This document shows positions 1 through 4,395 of a stretch of DNA of 5,917 nt, in pieces; position 1 is the stretch's first letter, and every line of letters starts with the position of its first letter. The stretch is from assembly GCA_021815535.1 (NCBI GenBank), contig JAKAGL010000166.1, positions 1 to 5,917 of the forward strand, read 5' to 3'. The notes below the pieces were generated by a model. The model was not told the DNA's origin. It searched no databases and worked only from the letters and a program-made list of their open reading frames with translations. Source of the DNA: a bacterium (GTDB lineage Bacteria > Nitrospinota_A > UBA7883 > JACRGQ01). A program made the position numbers and the translations under genes.

Positions 1-1350
1 AAATACCGCTACGCCATTCCCCAGGTAAACCTGGAGGAACTCGTCTGTCTGTACGACAAAGATGTTGCGGCAAAGATAGAGTGTGCCGGAGATACTGAAG
101 TGTACCGTCTCCGCGACAAACTGCTTCCCATCGTCCGGCTTGACGAGGTGTTGAAACGCAACAAACCGTTTACGCCCGCCGAACGTTCCGCGATCACCGA
201 GGAGAACCGCCAGCGGCAGAAAAAATATCTTGCCCAGCTCGACGGAGGGGGCGCGGATGATGAAGTGCAGTTGCCCCGTTCACTCAATTTCATCGTGGTA
301 AACGTTCTAAACAATTCCTTCGGCCTTGTGGTGGATAAGGTCATCGGTACCGAAGAGATCGTGGTGAAGCCGGTGCATCCGGCGGTTAAATCGCTTGGAT
401 GTTATGCCGGCTCAACGGTGATGGGGGACGGCAGGGTGGCTCTTATTCTCGATGTCCAGGGGGTGGCCCGCCATGCCGGGGTCAACTTCGATGCCGCCAA
501 AGAATCCGTGCAGGAACGCGTTGCGTTCCGCACAACGGATACCCAGCGGGTGCTCCTTTTCAAGAGCGGCCCCGCCGAGCAACTGGCCGCCCCGCTTTTC
601 ACCATCAAGCGCATTGAGTCCATCAAAACCGAGAATATCGAGCCTATCGGCGGCCGCGAATATATCACTATCGAGGGGCAATCCACACTCATCCTGCGGC
701 CGGACCGCTATCTTGCGGTTTCTCCCGCCGCGGACAAGAAAGAAATGTTCCTCATCATCCCACGCATGGCGCGCCACCCGTTTGGCGTGCTTGTGTCGCA
801 ACTGCTGGATACCATTGAGACCACGGTGGAGCTTAATACGCAATCCTATGTGGAAGAGGGGCTTTTGGGCACTGCCATCATCAATGACAAGATGACGCTT
901 TTTCTCGATATCGATTCGCTTGTGCGGAAAGCGGAGCCTGGCTGGTTCCCCTCAACAGTCGGAAAAACGGCCGGCGCAATCCTCTTGGTGGAAGATTCCC
1001 CTTTTTTCCGGGGTTTGGTAAAAAAATATCTGGAGACGGAAGGATACGACGTGTCAACGGCCCAGAACGGCCAGGAAGGGCTTACCCAACTTGAGAAACG
1101 CGATTTCGACCTGGTTATATCGGACATACAGATGCCGGTGATGGACGGCTTGGCCTTTATGAAACACCTTCGTGCCGGAAACCGCCAGAAAGACATCGCC
1201 GCCATAGCCCTTACCGCGCTCAATAACGAAAAGGACAGAGCCAGCGCGAGGGATGCCGGCTTTGACCAGTACGAACTGAAGATGAATCGCGAGCAGCTGC
1301 TTCATAGTGTCGCGGCTTTACTATCCAGCCGCGCAGACAGCAGATGCTGA
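1..1350 (+). CDS. cheA: CheA-type hybrid histidine kinase, C-terminal part (P5 + second CheW-like domain + receiver), 5'-truncated
   Basis: Frame 1 is open from the first base to TGA at 1348-1350, giving 449 residues of a larger protein whose start, Hpt and ATPase domains lie upstream of the window. Residues 1-160 are the CheA regulatory (P5, CheW-like) domain, recognised by RYAIPQVNLEELV near the edge and YRLRDKLLPIVRL at about 37-47. A charged stretch of about 40 residues (54-93) interrupts this domain. Residues about 181-316 look like a second CheW-like domain, ending in a DIDSLVRKAEPGWF-type tail. Residues about 325-445 form a response-regulator receiver: acidic pair E331/D332, phospho-acceptor D375 in SDIQMPVMDG, T405 and K427, so all key residues are present. 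By family, CheA phosphorylates itself on an N-terminal His and passes phosphate to receivers; the fused receiver may act as output or phosphate sink. The TGA shares a base with an in-frame ATG of cheW, so the genes are probably co-transcribed. Family assignment is firm; output role is inferred. Confidence 0.95.
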   Translation, partial: KYRYAIPQVNLEELVCLYDKDVAAKIECAGDTEVYRLRDKLLPIVRLDEVLKRNKPFTPAERSAITEENRQRQKKYLAQLDGGGADDEVQLPRSLNFIVVNVLNNSFGLVVDKVIGTEEIVVKPVHPAVKSLGCYAGSTVMGDGRVALILDVQGVARHAGVNFDAAKESVQERVAFRTTDTQRVLLFKSGPAEQLAAPLFTIKRIESIKTENIEPIGGREYITIEGQSTLILRPDRYLAVSPAADKKEMFLIIPRMARHPFGVLVSQLLDTIETTVELNTQSYVEEGLLGTAIINDKMTLFLDIDSLVRKAEPGWFPSTVGKTAGAILLVEDSPFFRGLVKKYLETEGYDVSTAQNGQEGLTQLEKRDFDLVISDIQMPVMDGLAFMKHLRAGNRQKDIAAIALTALNNEKDRASARDAGFDQYELKMNREQLLHSVAALLSSRADSRC

Positions 1351-1351
1351 T

Positions 1352-1356
1352 GGAGA
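1352..1356 (+). promoter_or_regulatory. Shine-Dalgarno GGAGA that decides the cheW start
   Basis: GGAG lies nine bases upstream of the ATG at 1365. The two earlier in-frame ATGs at 1344 and 1350 have no purine-rich site at a suitable distance, so ribosome binding favours 1365. The site lies just past the cheA stop codon. Confidence 0.6.
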
Positions 1357-1364
1357 AAGAAAAT

Positions 1365-1856
1365 ATGGAAACGGTCGCCACGCATAAATCCGAAAAGGAG
1401 AAAACGGCAACGCAAAACCGGCAATTTTGCACTTTTTGGCTTTCGGGCCGTCTTTTTGGGGTGCAGATACTGGACGTGAAGGAAATACACCCTGAAGTCG
1501 CCATCACCCCCATTTTCCATGCCCCCCGCACCGTGAAAGGGTATGTGAACATCCGCGGGCAGGTATACCTGATCCTGGACCTCCGCCCTATGCTGGGATT
1601 CGAAAGCTGTGAAGTCGACCGCAAGAGCTGTCTGGTCATTTTTAAAACCACCGTCGGCGAATCGTTCGGCGTGATGGTGGATCAGATCGGCGACGTGGTT
1701 GAGATCTCAAGCGACCAGATAGAAACGGGAGGAATCGATAGCGGTGGACAGGATAAAATGGGCACCGGTATGATTCAATGTGTCTGCAAACTCCCGGAAT
1801 CCCTGTTGGTGGTTTTAGACGCCAGAAAATTTCTGGGATCCATAGAAATCAAGTAA
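1365..1856 (+). CDS. cheW: CheW-family coupling protein
   Basis: A 163-residue protein, the usual CheW length, made almost entirely of one CheW-like double beta-barrel domain (about 18-160) after a short polar, Lys-rich N-terminus. The hallmark is VKGYVNIRGQVYLILDLR at 57-74, matching the family's NLRG...PviDLR signature; R64 corresponds to the conserved interface Arg of CheW. A second typical block, SFGVMVDQIGDVVEI, is at 100-114. By family it is a cytoplasmic adaptor joining receptor tips to the CheA P5 domain, with no enzymatic activity. The start at 1365 is preferred because of GGAG at 1352-1355. ATG 1350, whose A is the last base of the cheA stop, and ATG 1344, which overlaps cheA, are in-frame alternatives adding 5 or 7 residues. 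It sits directly behind cheA and is followed by a 125-bp spacer before cheB. Confidence 0.95.
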   Translation: METVATHKSEKEKTATQNRQFCTFWLSGRLFGVQILDVKEIHPEVAITPIFHAPRTVKGYVNIRGQVYLILDLRPMLGFESCEVDRKSCLVIFKTTVGESFGVMVDQIGDVVEISSDQIETGGIDSGGQDKMGTGMIQCVCKLPESLLVVLDARKFLGSIEIK

Positions 1857-1861
1857 GGCCG

Positions 1862-1939
1862 ATGACAGCGCCACTGGATAGGAGAATTGCGCTCATGAGG
1901 CCCCGGCAACGGAAGCTTTACGTCCGTGAAATGTCATGA
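1862..1939 (+). other. Short ORF in the cheB frame, ending just before cheB (possible leader peptide or decayed 5' end)
   Basis: An ATG at 1862 opens 25 codons ending at TGA 1937-1939. An internal ATG at 1895 has a good GGAG (1881-1884) ten bases upstream and would make a 14-residue Arg-rich peptide, MRPRQRKLYVREMS. The ORF is in the same frame as cheB, so the TGA at 1937 is all that separates the two; the possible cheB GTG at 1943 follows three bases later. It uses AGG and AGA codons and resembles no protein I know. It could be a translated leader that couples ribosomes to cheB, a remnant of a longer cheB 5' end, or chance. Weak support. Confidence 0.2.
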
Positions 1940-1966
1940 AATGTGGCGTTTTGGGCGGGCACTCTT

Positions 1967-1972
1967 TATAAT
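1967..1972 (+). promoter_or_regulatory. Possible -10 element (TATAAT) next to the cheB ATG
   Basis: A perfect TATAAT lies ten bases before the ATG at 1982. If used, transcription would begin within a few bases of that ATG and give an almost leaderless cheB transcript. No good -35 hexamer is found 16-18 bases upstream (TGGCGT at the 17-base spacing) and there is no extended -10 TG. It may be a chance AT-rich match. Confidence 0.25.
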
Positions 1973-1981
1973 ATTTTCATC

Positions 1982-3115
1982 ATGGCAGAAAAAATAAAAG
2001 TACTTGTTGTTGATGACTCGCTTATATTCCGCCGCTTTGTCGAAGAGGCATTGCAGGGGGAGGATGATATTGAGGTCGTGGGTTCGGTAATGAACGGCGC
2101 GAAAGCGCTTGATTTCATCAAGGCCGCCGCTGTGCCGCCGGACGTGGTGACGATGGACGTTGAAATGCCGGTAATGAACGGGCTTGACGCATTGAAGGCC
2201 ATTCAGGAGTTCAATGCTATAAGCGGCTCTCCGCATGGAATCGGGGTCATTATGGTAAGTTCCCACACCAAATACGGCATGGATACAACGATCCAGGCGC
2301 TTGAAGCGGGAGCGTTCGACTTTATCGAAAAACCGAACGAGGGGGGGCATGAAGCCAACCGCGACCGGTTGAAAAAAAGCCTTACCGCGAAGATCCGCCA
2401 ATACACCCTCAAACGCAGGGCGCTCAGCCGGCAGGGGGGAACCGTGCGTCCCGCTCCGGCACCGTTGCCGTCAAAGCCGGCAACGCCTGTTGTCTCCATA
2501 AACAGGCCGACTTCGGTTGCTGGAACCGCCAGGGCGGTGCTCATAGGCGTTTCAACGGGAGGTCCCAAAGCGCTGGCCACCATGTTGCCGGAGCTTTCGG
2601 CGGCGGTCGATCTGCCGATGTTCATCGTGCAGCACATGCCGCCTCTGTTTACCGCCTCGCTTGCGGCCAGCCTTAATGCCAAGTGTCGGCATACCGTGGT
2701 GGAAGCCACCGACGGCATGGAAATAAGCGATAATCACATTTACATCGCACCCGGCGGAATGCACATGGTGTTGCGCAAGACCGATGCCGGGCGCATCAAC
2801 ATCGGCCTCAACGCCCAGCCCCCCGAAAACGGGTGCCGCCCTTCGGTGGATGTGCTCTTTCGCTCGGCCGCATCGGTATTTCACGGCGACAGCGTCACCC
2901 TGATTCTTACCGGCATGGGAAGCGATGGCGCGAAAGGGGCGGGCCCCCTGAAGCGCGCCGGGACTCACCTCATTGTGCAGGATGAAGCGACAAGTGTGGT
3001 GTGGGGAATGCCGGGCAGCGCCGTGGCCGCCGGCATTGTGGATGAGGTTTTGCCGCTGGGGGATATTCCCCTGGCAGTCAAGCGGGAAGTCGACCGCAGG
3101 AGAAAAGCATCGTGA
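1982..3115 (+). CDS. cheB: CheB, receptor glutamate methylesterase/deamidase with receiver domain
   Basis: A 377-residue protein with the classic CheB layout. An N-terminal receiver (about 5-125) has D11/D12, phospho-acceptor D59 in MDVEMPVMNG, S93 and K117 in FIEKP. A Pro/Ala-rich linker (about 140-180) leads to the methylesterase domain (about 183-370). The catalytic triad is visible: S191 in GVSTGGP, H218 in VQHMP and D315 in MGSDGA, with spacing close to enteric CheB (Ser164, His190, Asp286). By family it hydrolyses receptor glutamyl methyl esters, and deamidates Gln in some species, after phosphorylation by CheA. The start is chosen at ATG 1982 because MAEKIKVLVVDDS fits the family N-terminus. 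GTG 1943 would add 13 hydrophobic residues. Neither start has a recognisable Shine-Dalgarno, so the true start and mode of initiation are uncertain. The stop overlaps the cheR start. Confidence 0.95.
   Translation: MAEKIKVLVVDDSLIFRRFVEEALQGEDDIEVVGSVMNGAKALDFIKAAAVPPDVVTMDVEMPVMNGLDALKAIQEFNAISGSPHGIGVIMVSSHTKYGMDTTIQALEAGAFDFIEKPNEGGHEANRDRLKKSLTAKIRQYTLKRRALSRQGGTVRPAPAPLPSKPATPVVSINRPTSVAGTARAVLIGVSTGGPKALATMLPELSAAVDLPMFIVQHMPPLFTASLAASLNAKCRHTVVEATDGMEISDNHIYIAPGGMHMVLRKTDAGRINIGLNAQPPENGCRPSVDVLFRSAASVFHGDSVTLILTGMGSDGAKGAGPLKRAGTHLIVQDEATSVVWGMPGSAVAAGIVDEVLPLGDIPLAVKREVDRRRKAS
3098..3102 (+). promoter_or_regulatory. Shine-Dalgarno AGGAG supporting the cheR GTG start
   Basis: AGGAG lies within the end of cheB, nine bases upstream of GTG 3112. 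It supports the GTG as the real cheR start, overlapping the cheB TGA as GTGA. Confidence 0.7.
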
Positions 3116-4011
3116 AGTTAAAACCGGAAGAATTTGCAACGCTCGCCAGCTACATATATAAAATATGCGGGCTCAGCATTGGCAATGAAAAACAGTATTT
3201 GATCGAGCAACGGCTTTTCAAGCTGGCCAAAACGGCGGGCGGCGGATCGTTTCAGGGGCTCATTGATAAATTGATAATGAACGCGGATTCCCGGTTGCGG
3301 GACGAGGTCATTGAAGCCATGACCACCAATGAAACGTCGTTCTTTCGTGATGGGCACCCGTTTGAAACTTTCAGAGAGGCGCTGTTGCCTGCGCTGGAGC
3401 AGATGATTATCCAGCGGAAAAAAAACGCGGTTCAGCGGCGGGGCGCCAAGGTGCGCATCTGGTCGGCCGCGGCATCGACCGGCCAAGAGGCATACAGCCT
3501 GGCAATGTTGATACATGAGCATGTCAAAGCCAACGGGCATAAGGGTATCGCATTGGAGGACTTTGATATTCTCGCCACCGATATTTCGAGCAGTGTGCTG
3601 GCGCAAGCCATCAACGGCTGTTACTCAGATATGGAAATAGCCCGCGGCCTTTCCCTGGAACGGCGCGCGAAATATTTCGCCAAAACCACGGATGGATGGG
3701 AGGCAAGCAACGAGCTGCGGTCGATCATTGAATTCCGCAGGATAAACATCACCGAACCGTTTGCCAGCCTGGGAGGGTTCGATGTGATCCTGTGCCGCAA
3801 TATCCTCATTTATTTTGATGATGACACCAAAAGAAAGATCATGCGGCAAATGCACCAGTTGCTATCACCGGAGGGGTATTTGATGTTGGGGGCGTGTGAA
3901 AACGTGCAGGGCATGGGGGTGGACTTCGAATCGATGACCCATAAGAACACCATTCTGCACCGGGCACGAAAGGCCCCCGGCTCTGGCCCGATATTTGCCG
4001 TCAAGCGCTAG
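3112..4011 (+). CDS. cheR: CheR, SAM-dependent receptor glutamate methyltransferase
   Basis: A 299-residue protein of CheR length. An N-terminal all-helical domain (about 1-75) recognises receptor helices. It is followed by a Rossmann-type S-adenosylmethionine domain. Visible motifs are TTNETSFFRD at 71-80 (N73, T75, R79), RIWSAAASTGQEAYS at 115-129 with acidic E126, ILATDIS at 153-159 with D157, and ILCRNILIYFD at 226-236 with N230. These correspond to the SAM- and substrate-binding residues of enteric CheR (Asn81, Thr83, Arg87, Glu129, Asp154 and the C-R-N motif). It methylates the glutamates that CheB demethylates. The GTG start has a good AGGAG and overlaps the cheB stop by four bases, so the two opposing adaptation enzymes are probably translationally coupled. 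I see no clear glycine-rich loop in the beta-subdomain region (about 185-212), so dependence on a receptor C-terminal pentapeptide tether cannot be claimed. Confidence 0.95.
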   Translation: MKLKPEEFATLASYIYKICGLSIGNEKQYLIEQRLFKLAKTAGGGSFQGLIDKLIMNADSRLRDEVIEAMTTNETSFFRDGHPFETFREALLPALEQMIIQRKKNAVQRRGAKVRIWSAAASTGQEAYSLAMLIHEHVKANGHKGIALEDFDILATDISSSVLAQAINGCYSDMEIARGLSLERRAKYFAKTTDGWEASNELRSIIEFRRINITEPFASLGGFDVILCRNILIYFDDDTKRKIMRQMHQLLSPEGYLMLGACENVQGMGVDFESMTHKNTILHRARKAPGSGPIFAVKR

Positions 4012-4032
4012 GATCGCAGGACAATTCGAAAT

Positions 4033-4070
4033 AGGGAGGATACGCTCGAAGAATGTTGCAAAACCAATAA
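4033..4070 (+). other. Orphan strong Shine-Dalgarno with a five-codon ORF
   Basis: AGGGAGGA at 4033-4040 is the strongest ribosome-binding sequence in the window. The next start, ATG 4053, is twelve bases on, and its frame stops after MLQNQ at TAA 4068-4070. GC content drops at about this point. This is what the 5' end of a lost or replaced gene behind cheR would look like, but a chance purine run is also possible. Confidence 0.25.
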
Positions 4071-4297
4071 ATTCATTTGGTAAAATAAACTATATCATTT
4101 ATACAACCGGTATTATAATCCACGATCTTCGTATTTGCCTTATTGTAAAAACGCGTCCTCTGTCGAGCAGTTAGCCTCTTAAGCCAGCAACCCAAGCTTA
4201 GACAATGCGTTGGCGTGGCATAGTCAATGTAGTGTAAGAAGATGACATGTACGGCTTTGGACGTAATTACCATAACGCAAAAGGGTTAATATTCTTG

Positions 4298-4326
4298 TTG
4301 GTATCAAGAGTATTCTAATGTATATT
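4298..4326 (+). promoter_or_regulatory. Putative sigma70-type promoter for the receptor gene
   Basis: TTGGTA (4298-4303, four of six matches to TTGACA) is separated by exactly 17 bases from TATATT (4321-4326, five of six matches to TATAAT). Transcription would start near 4333 and leave about 60 bases of untranslated leader before the ATG at 4396. This suggests the receptor can be transcribed apart from cheA-W-B-R. No flagellar sigma28 or sigma54 promoter was found in the spacer. Confidence 0.45.
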
Positions 4327-4384
4327 ATCCGTCATTACGCTCATAAGGGTGGGTACGTGAGAAAGCAACCTTGAAGTTTCGTGT

Positions 4385-4390
4385 GGGGGG
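4385..4390 (+). promoter_or_regulatory. G-run serving as ribosome-binding site for mcp
   Basis: GGGGGG followed by five A residues precedes ATG 4396. The spacing suits a Shine-Dalgarno, though it lacks the usual internal A of AGGAGG and is an unusual form. It is the only candidate site for this start. Confidence 0.5.
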
Positions 4391-4395
4391 AAAAA

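Larger units (their letters stand above)
4012..4395. other. Gene-free AT-rich spacer between cheR and mcp
   Basis: This 384-bp stretch has no ORF I would call a gene on either strand. By my count 117 of the 300 bases 4081-4380 are G or C (39%), and only 17 of 60 in 4081-4140, against well over 50% in the coding regions. A 66-codon minus-strand ORF inside it (4073-4273) has no ribosome-binding site and no recognisable motif. The spacer contains an orphan Shine-Dalgarno (4033-4040), a sigma70-like promoter (4298-4326) and the receptor's own ribosome-binding site. No convincing rho-independent terminator follows cheR; only short imperfect inverted repeats are seen, such as TAAGC...GCTTA near 4179-4200. 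Confidence 0.7.

Noticed and set aside
412..843. Long minus-strand ORF opposite cheA
   Set aside because: It overlaps the well-supported P5 and CheW-like coding of cheA in full and has no protein-family features.
1911..1930. Hairpin ACGGA...TCCGT after cheW as a terminator
   Set aside because: Only a five-base stem with a nine-base loop and no following T-run.
2341..2347. Run of seven G in cheB, a possible phase-variation tract
   Set aside because: It is short, the frame is intact, and it falls between Gly codons at the end of the receiver domain. Nothing else suggests switching.
3418..3425. Run of eight A in cheR containing A AAA AAC, a possible programmed frameshift site
   Set aside because: The zero frame continues through all CheR motifs to a normal-length end. 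No stimulatory structure or alternative product was seen.
4073..4273. 66-codon minus-strand ORF in the cheR-mcp spacer
   Set aside because: No ribosome-binding site, no recognised motif, lies wholly in AT-rich DNA and overlaps no conserved signal. It is most likely chance, although a search of its translation would settle it.
4262..4338. Near-repeat CGTAATTAC / CGTCATTAC at 4262-4270 and 4330-4338, possible operator pair
   Set aside because: Only nine bases with one mismatch, not palindromic, and the flanks do not align. This is expected by chance in AT-rich DNA.
4012..4395. Flagellar sigma28 or sigma54 promoter upstream of the receptor
   Set aside because: TAAA at 4145 lacks a GCCGATAA-like partner at the right spacing, and TGGCAT near 4217 lacks the -12 GC element. 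The sigma70-like pair fits better.
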